A DNA stretch of 64,000 bases from Aeromonas jandaei (GCF_037890695.1 NZ_CP149571.1:2882001-2946000), one strand, 5' to 3'. Counted from the stretch's first letter, positions 37,593-46,804 are shown. Notes: generated by a model from the letters alone, not told the origin. Translations and numbers: made by a program.

Positions 37593-38594
37593 TCAACCTG
37601 CCAGCAGTTGTCCTTTGAGCAGGGATGACAGGGTTTTCACGGTCAGCACGGCCAGTGCCAGGCTCAAGAAGAGCAGGATAGCGATGGCGATCAACTGCAG
37701 CGGCAACCCCTCCTGAGCGTAACCATATTTCAGCGCGGCATTGCTCAGGGCTGCCATCGGGAAGCTGATGGCCCACCAGGAGATGGCAAAACGCATCTTT
37801 GTGTGGAACACCTTGAACGAAACCACCGCGAACAGAAACAGAGCGAAGTAGTAGAGCACGCCGGCGAAGCGATCAATGGTGCCAAGGTAGTTGGTATAGG
37901 CCAGGAAACCCACGGCAAACGGTGCGACCAGAATCATCATGCTCGGTGTCATGCCGGTTGCCAGCGGTGCCTGCTGGATAAGACGCTGGAAGATCATGAT
38001 GATAAAGACCAGTGCCAGCAAGCCGCCGATGGCCAGACCCGCCAGGTTGAGCTCGCTTGCCCACGCCATGGGCATATGGGAGCCAGTGACCGCGATATCG
38101 AGCGATGCGACGCCCGGGATCAACCAGACCGGCAGAGCATGCTGCGGATCCTGCTCTCCCTTGAACAGGCGGGAGACCAGCAGGGCGCTGAGCAGCAGGG
38201 TCAGCAGGCTGCCGGCGCTCCAGAGGATCTCGCCTGCCAGAGGAAAGTGGCTGCCGACCACCGCCGAGACCAGCATCATGCTGATGGTAATGGTGCCAAA
38301 AAAGTTGCCGGTTACCGGATGGTTGAATTCGGTGCGGCAAAGCGCGGGATAGCGTACACATTTGATCCCGTAGGCCAGGGTCAGCATGGCGAAGATCAGT
38401 ACGGCAAACGCCCCGATCGCCTCTGCCGGCAGTAGAGTGCCGCCCACATAATGGTATGCCTGCCGCCAGGCCAGACTGAGGCCGGAGAGACCCATGACCG
38501 AGGCGAACAGATTAACCGGCAGATTGCGCAGGGAAGATTTGGGTAAAACCTCGAGCTCGGTGGTTGATAAGGTGAGCGTGTTGGTGGTGTTCAT
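37593..38594 (-). CDS. TDT/SLAC1-family transporter (TehA-like), first copy
   Basis: 333 residues from the ATG of MNTTNTLTL; a longer frame to 38750 runs across the control region. About ten membrane helices are predicted, with family segments NLFASVMGLSGLSLAWRQ and GTITISMMLVSAVVG and a conserved phenylalanine-rich core. TDT proteins move C4-dicarboxylates, sulfite, tellurite-related or other anions; the substrate is not deducible. It is divergent from a GlxA-type regulator gene, its probable controller. A second TDT gene sits 3.2 kb away (41784). Confidence 0.85.
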   Translation of the reverse strand: MNTTNTLTLSTTELEVLPKSSLRNLPVNLFASVMGLSGLSLAWRQAYHYVGGTLLPAEAIGAFAVLIFAMLTLAYGIKCVRYPALCRTEFNHPVTGNFFGTITISMMLVSAVVGSHFPLAGEILWSAGSLLTLLLSALLVSRLFKGEQDPQHALPVWLIPGVASLDIAVTGSHMPMAWASELNLAGLAIGGLLALVFIIMIFQRLIQQAPLATGMTPSMMILVAPFAVGFLAYTNYLGTIDRFAGVLYYFALFLFAVVSFKVFHTKMRFAISWWAISFPMAALSNAALKYGYAQEGLPLQLIAIAILLFLSLALAVLTVKTLSSLLKGQLLAG

Positions 38595-38643
38595 CGTTGA
38601 TTGTTCCTGTTGTTGCTGTCTGGTGTTGTTGCTGTGAGAAGCA

Positions 38644-38654
38644 TTGTCAGACAA
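38644..38654. promoter_or_regulatory. Small dyad in the TDT/GlxA divergent region
   Basis: TTGTC-A-GACAA is a perfect palindrome in the 142-bp divergent gap. Further GACA elements follow (near 38683, 38694 and 38705), giving a spaced pattern that may be the binding site of the GlxA-type regulator. This is an inference from position and symmetry. Confidence 0.35.
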
Positions 38655-38736
38655 AATTGGAATGTCCGAAATCGTATAGGTGAGACAATTACAGACAGGT
38701 GTTCGACAGAAACAGCAACCAGGAGCAAGAGAGTCC

Positions 38737-39699
38737 ATGCGCATCACCATAATGGCGTTTTCCCGAGTCCAGTTTCTGGATGTGATAGGCCCCGCCGATG
38801 TATTTGCCGAGGCTGCGCGTCAGCTGGGGCAACCGCGGGCCTACCGGATCGAGGTGATCAGCACGCAGGCCGGTTTGCTCAAGGCAAGCAATGGCTTGCC
38901 ATTGCACTCATCGGCCTCTTATCGGGAGCACAAGGGGCGGATCGACACCTTGTTGATTGCTGGCAGCCCCTACATCGAGGAGCTGAACCCCGACAGCGAG
39001 TTGCTTGCGTGGCTGCGGGAGCAATCCACCCGGGTCAGACGCATCGGTTCTGTCTGCAGTGGCGCTTTCTTGCTGGCGGCAGCCGGCCTGCTTGAAGGAC
39101 GCAGGGTGACGACCCATTGGCGATCCAGCGCCCGGTTGGCACGTTGCTATCCGGGTATCCGGCTGGAATCGGACAGCATCTACATCAAGGATGGCAACAT
39201 CTACACCTCTGCCGGTGTGACAGCCGGGATGGATCTCGCGCTGGCAATGGTGGAGGAGGATCACGGCAAAGAGCTTGCCCTGAAAGTGGCGCGCGAGCTG
39301 GTGATGTTCTTCAAGCGACCGGGAGGGCAGGCCCAGTTCAGCCACTATCTGGCCGCTCAGTCGTCGGAGCGGTCGATCATCAACAGCACCATCGAACATA
39401 TCCAAAGCAACCTTGATAAGCCGCTCTCCGTGGCTGCGCTGGCCGGGCTGGTTGGCATGAGCGAGCGCAACTTTGCCAGGGTATTCAAAAGCGAAGTGGG
39501 GCAGACACCGGGGGAGTTCGTGGAGCTGGCACGGCTGGATCTGGCTCGCCGTCTGCTGGAGGAGACCGAGCTGCCCCTGAAGCGGCTGGCGGGGAAGGTG
39601 GGTTACGACAGTCTGGACAGCTTCCGCCGGGCATTTGTCCGCCGGTTCAGCGCCACGCCCAGCGACTATCGCCAGCGGTTTGCCAGCATCACTGAATAA
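38737..39699 (+). CDS. GlxA-type regulator (DJ-1/PfpI domain plus AraC helix-turn-helix)
   Basis: 320 residues from the ATG of MRITIMAFSRVQFLD, preceded by AGGAG and GAGAG. The N-terminal DJ-1/PfpI-like domain (about 1-190) includes SVCSGAFLLAAAGLL with the nucleophile-elbow cysteine and a TTHW segment. The C-terminal 100 residues hold two AraC-type helix-turn-helices (LSVAALAGLVGMSERNFARV; SLDSFRRAFVRRF). Members of this group are usually activators of neighbouring catabolic or transport genes. It is divergent from TDT transporter 1. Confidence 0.88.
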   Translation: MRITIMAFSRVQFLDVIGPADVFAEAARQLGQPRAYRIEVISTQAGLLKASNGLPLHSSASYREHKGRIDTLLIAGSPYIEELNPDSELLAWLREQSTRVRRIGSVCSGAFLLAAAGLLEGRRVTTHWRSSARLARCYPGIRLESDSIYIKDGNIYTSAGVTAGMDLALAMVEEDHGKELALKVARELVMFFKRPGGQAQFSHYLAAQSSERSIINSTIEHIQSNLDKPLSVAALAGLVGMSERNFARVFKSEVGQTPGEFVELARLDLARRLLEETELPLKRLAGKVGYDSLDSFRRAFVRRFSATPSDYRQRFASITE

Positions 39700-39831
39700 C
39701 AGAGCGGATTATCGCCTCGCTATTGTGTTCATTTTCCGAGGGAGAGGGTCGGGAAGGGCGTTGCAAAGTGTCACAGCATTTTGGCATCTATCGGGAGAGA
39801 CGGCATAATGTCGCCTCACTGAGGAGACGTT

Positions 39832-40674
39832 ATGAAATATATTGGAGCCCACGTCAGCGCATCTGGCGGGGTGGAAAACTGCATCGCCCGCGCCCAGGCC
39901 ATCGGGGCCAACGCATTTGCGCTTTTTACCAAGAATCAGCGTCAGTGGCAGGCAGCCCCCTTGTCGGATGCCACCATCCGTGCCTTCAAGGCGGCCTGCG
40001 ACAAGGCCGGTTTTCTGCCGGAGCAGATCCTGCCCCACGACAGCTACCTCATCAATCTGGGTCACCCCGATCCCGATGGCCTCGCCAAATCCCGTGATGC
40101 GTTTCTCGACGAGATGAAGCGCTGCGAGCAGCTGGGGCTCTGTTACCTCAATTTTCACCCCGGCAGCCATCTCAAGCAGATCCCCGAGGCGGCCAGCCTC
40201 AAGCTGGTGAGTGAATCCATCAACTGGGCGCTGGAGCGCAGTGAAGGGGTAACGGCGGTCATCGAAAATACCGCCGGGCAGGGGCACAACCTCGGCTGGT
40301 CGTTCGAGCACCTCGCCACCATCATCGAGGGGGTGGAGGACAAGAGCCGGGTCGGGATCTGCTTCGATACCTGCCACGCCTTTGCGGCGGGTTACGATCT
40401 GCGCACGGCGGACTCTTGCGCCGCCGTTTTTGCCGAGTTCGATCGGATCGTCGGTTTCCGCTACCTCAAGGGGATGCATATCAACGGCGCCAAGTGTACC
40501 TTCGGCAGCCGGGTCGATCGCCACCACAGCCTGCGCGAGGGGAATCTGGGGGAGGCGGTATTCCACCACATCATGAACGATGATCGCTTCGATCGCATTC
40601 CGCTGATCCTGGAAACCATCGACGAGTCCATCTGGGGCGAGGAGATCAGCTGGTTGCGCAGCCTGGCGAAGTGA
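39832..40674 (+). CDS. nfo: Endonuclease IV (AP endonuclease)
   Basis: 280 residues, matching the family. It begins [16 protein letters not shown] and contains the zinc-site segments: a histidine in [50 protein letters not shown] and LILETID. It cuts DNA at abasic sites and certain oxidised bases in base-excision repair. GAGGAGA precedes the ATG. It sits between the two regulator-transporter pairs and has its own terminator. Confidence 0.96.
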   Translation: MKYIGAHVSASGGVENCIARAQAIGANAFALFTKNQRQWQAAPLSDATIRAFKAACDKAGFLPEQILPHDSYLINLGHPDPDGLAKSRDAFLDEMKRCEQLGLCYLNFHPGSHLKQIPEAASLKLVSESINWALERSEGVTAVIENTAGQGHNLGWSFEHLATIIEGVEDKSRVGICFDTCHAFAAGYDLRTADSCAAVFAEFDRIVGFRYLKGMHINGAKCTFGSRVDRHHSLREGNLGEAVFHHIMNDDRFDRIPLILETIDESIWGEEISWLRSLAK

Positions 40675-40693
40675 GGCTCAGCGAGCAAATAAA

Positions 40694-40719
40694 AGAGAGG
40701 GAGCCGTGGCTCCCTCTCT
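40694..40719. terminator. Bidirectional terminator between nfo and the LysR gene
   Basis: Twelve-base stem AGAGAGGGAGCC / GGCTCCCTCTCT with a GT loop, flanked by AAAA and CTTTTT, between convergent genes. Confidence 0.92.
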
Positions 40720-40775
40720 GCTTTTTGCTTTCCACCCTTGGCATATTGGTCTGCCATCGGAGCTCTGACCGTGCG

Positions 40776-41681
40776 TTACTCCGCGCTAATCACCTCGGTA
40801 TCGTTCAGCTGAGCCCGGCAGAAGTGGATAAAGTGGCGCAGGGAAGCGGAGTGGTACTTCTGCTTGTGCCAGATAAGGGAGAGCTGGCGCGGGAAGCGGC
40901 GGGTGAGGGGCAGGGCGACCAGCCGGCCATCAGCCAGACGATCCGAGGCGGCAAGGCGGGAGATGAAAGAGATGCCGAGCCCCTTCTCCACCGCCAGCAT
41001 CACGGATTCCAGGGTGTTGAGCTCAAGGCCAGCTTGCCAGTTGGGCAGGCCGGGCTGGATCTGGCGGATAAACTGCTCGCGGCTGCCGGATTGGGGTTCA
41101 CGCAGTACCCAGGTCTCACCACCCAGTCGGGAGAGGGAGAGATCCACCTGGTTGGCCAGCGGGTGAGCAGGGTGAGCGATCACCAGCATTTCGTCCTGCA
41201 GCCAGGGTTCGGTGACGAGATCGGGATGGTGGTTTTCCCCCTCGATCAGCGCCATATCCAGCTCGAAGTTGGCGAGTGCGTGGCAGAGCAGATGGGTATT
41301 GTTGATGGTCACCTTGGGGGGGAGCCCCAGCTCCTGCTTGCTGGTGGCGAGCAGAGTGGGGAGCAGGTAGTTGCCGATGGTCTGGCTGGCGCCAAGACGC
41401 AGCTGGCCGCTCGGCTCGGCATCGGCACGAAACAGGTTTTCGATATCCTGCAGCCGGGTCAACAGCTCTTCGGCGGCCGGTTGCAGCAGGCGCCCCTCGT
41501 TGTTGAGCTGCAATCTGGGATGGATGCGGTCAAACAGGGGCGTTGCCAGCTGGCGCTCCAGCTCCTGCAGCGACTGGGAGACAGCCCCCTTGCTCAGGCA
41601 GAGCTCGTTGGCGGCAAGCCCGAGATTGCCGTAGCGGGCTATGGTGGCGAACACTTTCAGCTGTTGCAGGGTCACTTTCAT
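40776..41681 (-). CDS. LysR-family regulator divergent from TDT transporter 2 (YeiE-like)
   Basis: 301 residues from the ATG of MKVTLQQLKVF; an ATG four codons upstream is possible. The helix-turn-helix (GNLGLAANELCLSKGAVSQS) and the LysR effector-binding domain are complete. The protein resembles the YeiE/CysB-like subgroup in general pattern only. Inverted repeats in the 102-bp divergent gap (41699-41736) fit a LysR binding site, so control of the adjacent transporter gene is likely but inferred. Confidence 0.85.
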   Translation of the reverse strand: MKVTLQQLKVFATIARYGNLGLAANELCLSKGAVSQSLQELERQLATPLFDRIHPRLQLNNEGRLLQPAAEELLTRLQDIENLFRADAEPSGQLRLGASQTIGNYLLPTLLATSKQELGLPPKVTINNTHLLCHALANFELDMALIEGENHHPDLVTEPWLQDEMLVIAHPAHPLANQVDLSLSRLGGETWVLREPQSGSREQFIRQIQPGLPNWQAGLELNTLESVMLAVEKGLGISFISRLAASDRLADGRLVALPLTRRFPRQLSLIWHKQKYHSASLRHFIHFCRAQLNDTEVISAE

Positions 41682-41698
41682 TTTGTTTGGCATTCCTG

Positions 41699-41736
41699 AA
41701 TGAGTAATTCAATTCATTTAGATATCGTAAACGATA
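41699..41736. promoter_or_regulatory. Two dyads in the LysR/TDT divergent promoter region
   Basis: AATGA-N10-TCATT (41699-41718) is followed by TATCGT-AA-ACGATA (41723-41736). They lie between the divergent starts, where LysR-type regulators normally bind. An A/T-rich -10-like stretch for the transporter gene may follow (TATTGCC near 41751), but I cannot fix it. Confidence 0.5.
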
Positions 41737-41783
41737 CGTTGCGATTATCCTATTGCCATCGTCATCAATATAAAGGTGTCATC

Positions 41784-42776
41784 ATGATCGCAAGAACCCG
41801 TAAATCCCTGGCTGCCGCTCCAACCCCCATGGCGGGTCTGGCGCTGGGCATCGCCAGTCTCGGTTGGTGTTGGGAGAATGCAGGTCACTTCGATGGACGG
41901 ATGCAACTGCTGGGCGCCGCTATTGCCGCCGTGCTGCTGGTGATCCTTACCTTCAAGTTTTTGTTCCACCCGAACCTGCTGATGCAGGATCTGGCACACC
42001 CGGTAGTCGGTAGCGTGGTGCCGACCTATGCCATGGGCACCATGGTGGTCTCCAAGGCGCTGGGGATGCTTGCTCCGCAAGCGGGTGAGGCTCTCTGGCT
42101 GTTTGCTGTCGCGGTTCACCTGTTGTTCCTCGCCACCTTCATTTGGCATCGCGCCAAAGAGTTCGAGATCCACCACATGGTGCCGAGCTGGTTCGTGCCG
42201 CCGGTCGGGATTATCGTGGCTGACGTCGCCTTCCCGGGCGGTCAGTTTGCGCCGCTTGCCAATGTGCTGCTCTGGTTCGGGGTCATCTGCTACGGTCTGA
42301 TGCTGCCGCTGATGCTCTATCGCCTCATCTTCAGCCACGAAGTACCGGATGCGGCCAAGCCGACCATCGCCATTCTGGCGGCTCCGGCCAGCCTGTCACT
42401 GGCCGGCTACCTGACAGTCAGCCAGGATCCCTCCCTGCTGCTGGTGGCCGTGCTGTTCGGTATCGCGATCCTGATGACCGGCATCATCTATCTGGCCTTC
42501 ATCAAACTGCTGCGTCTGCCCTTCTCACCGGGTTATGCCGCCTTCACCTTCCCGCTGGTGATCGGTGCCACCGCCCTGTTCAAAGTGGCTCATCTGGTGG
42601 AAGGGTTTGAGCAGAGCGCTCACTATGTCGAGCAGGTCCGCCTGCTGGCCCACTTCGAGCTGGGAGTCGCCACCGTCATCGTCGGTTATGTGGCACTGCG
42701 TTACCTGATGTTTTTTCTGCCGCAGCGTGATGTCGCGGTAACCAGCGGTGTAGCCCATCAGGGTGGTCATCGCTAA
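41784..42776 (+). CDS. TDT/SLAC1-family transporter (TehA-like), second copy
   Basis: 330 residues from the ATG of MIARTRKSL, with AAAGGTG before it. Ten hydrophobic helices are seen, with PTPMAGLALGIASLGW, PVVGSVVPTYAMGTM and VPSWFVPPVGIIV as family-like core segments. It differs clearly from the first TDT protein in sequence, so it is not a recent duplicate. Its substrate is unknown; anions such as dicarboxylates or sulfite are usual for the family. It is divergent from a LysR gene. Confidence 0.85.
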   Translation: MIARTRKSLAAAPTPMAGLALGIASLGWCWENAGHFDGRMQLLGAAIAAVLLVILTFKFLFHPNLLMQDLAHPVVGSVVPTYAMGTMVVSKALGMLAPQAGEALWLFAVAVHLLFLATFIWHRAKEFEIHHMVPSWFVPPVGIIVADVAFPGGQFAPLANVLLWFGVICYGLMLPLMLYRLIFSHEVPDAAKPTIAILAAPASLSLAGYLTVSQDPSLLLVAVLFGIAILMTGIIYLAFIKLLRLPFSPGYAAFTFPLVIGATALFKVAHLVEGFEQSAHYVEQVRLLAHFELGVATVIVGYVALRYLMFFLPQRDVAVTSGVAHQGGHR

Positions 42777-42825
42777 GCAAAGCACCAGCCAGTAGCGCGT
42801 TGCTCAACTGGTTAATGAGCAAACA

Positions 42826-42850
42826 AAATGCCCCGCCATGCGGGGCATTT
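42826..42850 (+). terminator. Terminator after TDT transporter 2
   Basis: Ten-base stem AAATGCCCCG / CGGGGCATTT with a CCATG loop and a run of seven T. Confidence 0.92.
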
Positions 42851-42972
42851 TTTTACCTTTTCGCCACTTCTGTCGTACGAATCTTCCTATCGTGCGCGAT
42901 ATAGCGGATTTAACTGGTATTACCTGTCAGGGCGACTACAATACACCACCTTTTTGACGTAAACCGTGAATC

Positions 42973-43962
42973 ATGTCCCCCCAAGATCCCCTGTTCAACC
43001 CCGCTTTTGAAGTTCGTTTCCTTCACCCCCGTTACTGGTTCAGCTGGCTGGCACTCGGTGTGTTGATGGTGCTTGCGTTTGTTCCGGTGCGTCTGCGTGA
43101 CCGGCTGGCCGAGGGGCTGGCCCCGCTGGTGTTTCGCATCTCGAAAAAACAGCTCTATATCGCCAGAACCAATCTGGAGATCTGCTTTCCGCACAAGAGT
43201 CCGGCCGAGCGCGACGCAATCGCATTGACCTCGATCCGGGTGGGGCTCAAGAGCCTGCTTGGCTTCGGCGAGTTCACCATGCGCAGCGAGCGTTATCTGA
43301 TGAGCCGGATGCAGGTGAGTGGCTGGGAGCATATCGAAGCGGAGCAGGCGGCCGGTCGGCCGGTGATCCTGGTGGTCCCCCATACCTGGCCGGTGGATGC
43401 CGCCGGTTACTGCTTTACCCGCCGTGGGGTGCCCATGTGCACCATGATGAAGCGGGCGCGCAACCCGGTCTTTGACTGGCACCTCAACCGGGCGCGGGCC
43501 AAGAATGGTTGCCGCGTCTATGAGCGCAGCGCCGGCATCAAGGCGGTGATCCGTACCATCAAGAGTGGTCGCAGCTTCTTCTATCTGCCGGATCAGGATC
43601 ATGGTCGCGAGAAGAGTATCTTCGCCCCCTTCTTTGGCCACTCGAAAGCCACCTTGCCGGCGCTGTCACGGCTGGTGGAGGTGAGCGGTGCCAAGGCGGT
43701 GCCGCTGCTGGCCTGCTATGACGAAGAGAATCACTGCTATCGGCTGGAGATTGAGGCACCGTTCGACAACTATCCAACCGCCGATGTGATGGCCGATACC
43801 TGCCGGATGAACGACATGGTGCAGCGGCAGCTGACCCGTCATCCCGGCCAATACATGTGGTTCCTCAAGATCTTCGATACCCGCGAGGATCAGGAGGGGC
43901 TCGATGGCCTCTATGAGGCTGGCATCCAGCGCATTCGTCAGGGTCTCTCTCCTTACGCCTGA
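42973..43962 (+). CDS. lpxM: Lipid A secondary acyltransferase, LpxM/LpxL-like, copy 1
   Basis: 329 residues. An N-terminal membrane anchor (about 22-40) is followed by the LpxL/LpxM acyltransferase domain with the catalytic HX4D motif HTWPVD (H137, D142). The FYLPDQDHG segment and GQYMWFLKIFD near the C-terminus are typical of LpxM. It adds a secondary acyl chain to Kdo2-lipid A at the inner membrane. The second copy follows 182 bp later without indels over the first 140 residues. The choice of LpxM over LpxL is by overall similarity. Confidence 0.85.
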   Translation: MSPQDPLFNPAFEVRFLHPRYWFSWLALGVLMVLAFVPVRLRDRLAEGLAPLVFRISKKQLYIARTNLEICFPHKSPAERDAIALTSIRVGLKSLLGFGEFTMRSERYLMSRMQVSGWEHIEAEQAAGRPVILVVPHTWPVDAAGYCFTRRGVPMCTMMKRARNPVFDWHLNRARAKNGCRVYERSAGIKAVIRTIKSGRSFFYLPDQDHGREKSIFAPFFGHSKATLPALSRLVEVSGAKAVPLLACYDEENHCYRLEIEAPFDNYPTADVMADTCRMNDMVQRQLTRHPGQYMWFLKIFDTREDQEGLDGLYEAGIQRIRQGLSPYA

Positions 43963-44001
43963 GTGCGCACAGTCTGCCGGCAGCCGTTGCGCCAGCTCGA
44001 T

Positions 44002-44028
44002 AAAAATGGCCCCGAGAGGGCCATTTTT
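44002..44028 (+). terminator. Terminator between the two lpxM copies
   Basis: Eleven-base stem AAAAATGGCCC / GGGCCATTTTT with a five-base loop and TTG after it. It suggests that the two copies are transcribed separately. Confidence 0.9.
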
Positions 44029-44143
44029 TGATCCCGAGTGGGATGGCCATCACCTCTGCGAATGGGAGCCAAGGGGCACAGGGTAGAAAAAAATGTCAGG
44101 ATAACTACAATAACCTTTTGTTTTTCATGACTTGATGGCTGAC

Positions 44144-45130
44144 ATGTCCCCATTAGATCCGGTATTTGACACCACATTTCATCCCCGTCTGCTCCACCCC
44201 AAATGGTGGGGTAGCTGGTGTGCGCTGGGGTTTCTCTCACTGCTTGCATTCATCCCGGCACGCGTGCGGGACGGCTTTGCCAATCTGGTGGCGCCCACTC
44301 TGCTGCGTTTTTCGAAAAAGCAGGCCTATATCGCCGATACCAACCTCAAGATCTGTTTTCCAGAGCTGGATGAGGCGGCCCGCGCAGCCCTGCTGCTCAA
44401 ATCAATCCGGGTCGGCCTCAAGACCTTTATGGGCTTTGGCGAGCTGACCTGGCGCAGTCCGGCGCACCTGCTGCGCAACATCAAGGTGAGCGGCTGGGAG
44501 CATATCGAGGCGGAGCAGGCCGCTGGCCGACCGGTTATTCTGGTCGTTCCCCACACCTGGGCAGTGGACATGCTGGGGCGCTACTTCCCGCTACAGGGGA
44601 TGAGCATGTGCACCATGATGAAGAGCGCCAAGGATGAGGTGTTCGACTGGTATATCAACCGCGAGCGGGCCAAGGGGGGCAAGGTGTATGAGCGCAGTGT
44701 CGGCATCAAGCCGGCGATCAAGTCCGTGCGCGGCGGGGCCAGCTTCTTCTACCTGCCGGATCAGGATCATGGTCGGGAGGCGAGCGTCTTCGCCCCCTTC
44801 TTTGGCCATCCCAAAGCGACCCTGCCGGCGCTACCCAAGCTGGTGAAGCTGACCGGCGCCAAGGCGGTGCCCATCTTCGCCAGCTATGACGAGGATGCCG
44901 GCTGCTATCTGCTGGAGATTGAACCGCCGTTCGATCCTTACCCCACTGCGGATGCGATGGCGGATGTGGTCGCCATGAACCGCATGGTGGAACAGCAGGT
45001 GACTCGCCACCCCGAGCAGTACATGTGGTTTCTCAAGATTTTCGAAACTCAGGAGCATCAGGAGGGGCCGGATGGCCTCTATGAGGCGGGGATCCAGCGG
45101 ATCCGCCAGGGATTGCCCCCCGAGCCCTGA
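44144..45130 (+). CDS. Lipid A secondary acyltransferase, LpxM/LpxL-like, copy 2
   Basis: 328 residues from the ATG of MSPLDPVFD, chosen because it aligns with the start of copy 1; in-frame TTG and ATG codons lie 9-12 bases upstream. The membrane anchor and HX4D motif (HTWAVD, H137 and D142) are intact, so both copies look active. The two proteins align without gaps over the first 140 residues but differ at many positions, showing an old duplication. Different acyl-chain or acceptor preference is possible. Confidence 0.85.
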   Translation: MSPLDPVFDTTFHPRLLHPKWWGSWCALGFLSLLAFIPARVRDGFANLVAPTLLRFSKKQAYIADTNLKICFPELDEAARAALLLKSIRVGLKTFMGFGELTWRSPAHLLRNIKVSGWEHIEAEQAAGRPVILVVPHTWAVDMLGRYFPLQGMSMCTMMKSAKDEVFDWYINRERAKGGKVYERSVGIKPAIKSVRGGASFFYLPDQDHGREASVFAPFFGHPKATLPALPKLVKLTGAKAVPIFASYDEDAGCYLLEIEPPFDPYPTADAMADVVAMNRMVEQQVTRHPEQYMWFLKIFETQEHQEGPDGLYEAGIQRIRQGLPPEP

Positions 45131-45137
45131 GTTGAAC

Positions 45138-45155
45138 TGGCCCGCTTGCGGGCCA
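45138..45155 (+). terminator. Terminator after lpxM copy 2
   Basis: Eight-base stem TGGCCCGC / GCGGGCCA with a TT loop and five T. Confidence 0.88.
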
Positions 45156-45313
45156 TTTTTGTTGCCGTGGCACGCCCGGAGGGGAATTTTCAGTGCCGGG
45201 AGATGGACAAACAGCGGGCAGGCAGTGGATAACTGAGTGTCCGGACAGAAAAATGGGCAGGTGGACGTGCAACAGACAATTTTGCAACGGGCAGAGAGAG
45301 TGAAAGGGCGGTC

Positions 45314-46174
45314 ATGAAAGTTCCAAATCGAATCCAACCCTTGGTTGATGACGGCCTGGTCGACGAGGTCATCAGCCGGTTGATGAGCGGCAAAGAGGCC
45401 GATGTCTACGTGGTACGCTGCGGTGACGAAACTCGCTGCGCCAAGGTATACAAGGAGGCGTCCAAGCGCAGCTTCAAGCAGGCGGTGGTCTATCAGGAGG
45501 GGCGCCGGGTGCGCAACAGCCGCAGTGCCCGCGCCATGGAGAAGGGATCCAAGTACGGTCGCAAGCAGCACGAAGAGGTGTGGCAGAGCACCGAGGTGGA
45601 TGCCCTGTTCAAGCTGGCGGCAGCTGGCGTGCGAGTGCCCAAGCCCTATGTCTGTCTCGACGGCGTGTTGTTGATGGAGCTGGTCACCGATGCCGATGGC
45701 AATGTGGCACCCCGCCTCAACGACGTGGCTCTCAGCCATGAGCAGGCGCTGGCGGATCACGCCAAGGTGATTGGGTATGTGGTACGCATGCTCTGCGCCG
45801 GTCTTATTCACGGCGATCTTTCCGAGTTCAACGTGCTGGTGGATGAGCAGGGCCCCGTGATCATCGATCTGCCGCAGGTGGTGGATGCGGCCGCCAATAA
45901 TCAGGCCAGAGCCATGCTGGAGCGTGACGTCAACAACATGCGCAACTACTACGGCATGTATGCCCCCGAGCTGCTCAAAACGAACTACGCCAGAGAGATG
46001 TGGGCGCTTTACGAGGACGGCAAGCTCACGCCCCAGAGCGAGCTGACCGGTCAGTTCGAGGAGAGCCGGGAGGCCATTGATCTCGATGCCGTGCTTGACG
46101 AGATCGCCAGTGCCGAAGAGGAGGCTTATGCCCGTCAGGCACGGATTAAGGCAGAGCAGGAAGACAGCTACTGA
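45314..46174 (+). CDS. RIO1-type serine/threonine protein kinase
   Basis: 286 residues. The atypical kinase fold is clear: a nucleotide loop SGKEADVY (25-32), lysine K44 in CAKVYKE, the catalytic HGDLSEFNVL (H166, D168) and the metal-binding aspartate in IIDLPQ (D185). The basic loop KRSFKQAVVYQEGRRVRNSR is typical of RIO kinases. In eukaryotes and archaea they act in ribosome maturation; the substrate of bacterial RIO kinases is mostly unknown. AAAGGG precedes the ATG. The last 30 residues are acidic and helical. Confidence 0.9.
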   Translation: MKVPNRIQPLVDDGLVDEVISRLMSGKEADVYVVRCGDETRCAKVYKEASKRSFKQAVVYQEGRRVRNSRSARAMEKGSKYGRKQHEEVWQSTEVDALFKLAAAGVRVPKPYVCLDGVLLMELVTDADGNVAPRLNDVALSHEQALADHAKVIGYVVRMLCAGLIHGDLSEFNVLVDEQGPVIIDLPQVVDAAANNQARAMLERDVNNMRNYYGMYAPELLKTNYAREMWALYEDGKLTPQSELTGQFEESREAIDLDAVLDEIASAEEEAYARQARIKAEQEDSY

Positions 46175-46195
46175 GGGTTTGTCACTCTCGCCACC

Positions 46196-46215
46196 AGAGC
46201 GCCCTCGGGCGCTCT
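46196..46215. terminator. Terminator between the RIO kinase and GNAT genes
   Basis: Nine-base stem AGAGCGCCC / GGGCGCTCT with a TC loop, followed by TTTTATT, between convergent genes. Confidence 0.88.
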
Positions 46216-46234
46216 TTTTATTGCTATCGGCTGG

Positions 46235-46804
46235 TTATGTTGGGGCGTGTTCTATCGGATGGGGCAGAGGGAATATCCGGTACACCGCCAACCAGCAGCG
46301 ATCTCCCGGATGGAAGCGTCGCGCCAGCCATACTCCGCCTGCTTTCGCAATCACCCTGCAGGAGGCCTGGTTCTGTTCGTCACAGCTGACCAATACCGGC
46401 TTGCTCAAAATGTGTTGCTGTACCCAGCCAAGCAGCAAGCTCGCAGCCCCTTCGCCACGACGGGAGGGACGGGTTTCGTAACCGATGTGGCCCAGCCACT
46501 GTTGGCTGGCCTCATTGTCACCGTGGCGCAGGCGCAAGGTGGCGAGGATCTCTCCGGCATCGAGGGCAAAATAGGTGGTGGTGGTCGGATAGCCGCTGGG
46601 CAGGTTATGCCCTCTGGCATGATCCAGCAGCGCTTCTAGCCAGCTGTCAGGATCAAATTGCGCGACCTGATAGAGGGGCAATCCGGCTTCGGCACACTCG
46701 GCCACATAGTTGCGATAGGCGGCAGCATCAGTCAGCCGAGCCGGGCGGCATTCATAGCGGGTCGGCACTGGCTGCTCACGTGCAGTGGGAGTTGCACCTG
46801 CCAT
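46235..46804 (-). CDS. GNAT-family N-acetyltransferase
   Basis: 189 residues. The GNAT core is visible: RPARLTDAAAYRNYV opening, then the acetyl-CoA motif region IGYETRPSRRGEGAASLLL and SCRVIAKAGGVW. The pyrophosphate loop reads RRGEGA, close to the Q/RxxGxG/A rule. The substrate is unknown. Its ATG follows directly on the stop codon of the deacylase gene (TGA-ATG), so the two are co-translated; acetylation of a tRNA-linked or amino-acid substrate is possible but a guess. Confidence 0.85.
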   Translation of the reverse strand: MAGATPTAREQPVPTRYECRPARLTDAAAYRNYVAECAEAGLPLYQVAQFDPDSWLEALLDHARGHNLPSGYPTTTTYFALDAGEILATLRLRHGDNEASQQWLGHIGYETRPSRRGEGAASLLLGWVQQHILSKPVLVSCDEQNQASCRVIAKAGGVWLARRFHPGDRCWLAVYRIFPLPHPIEHAPT

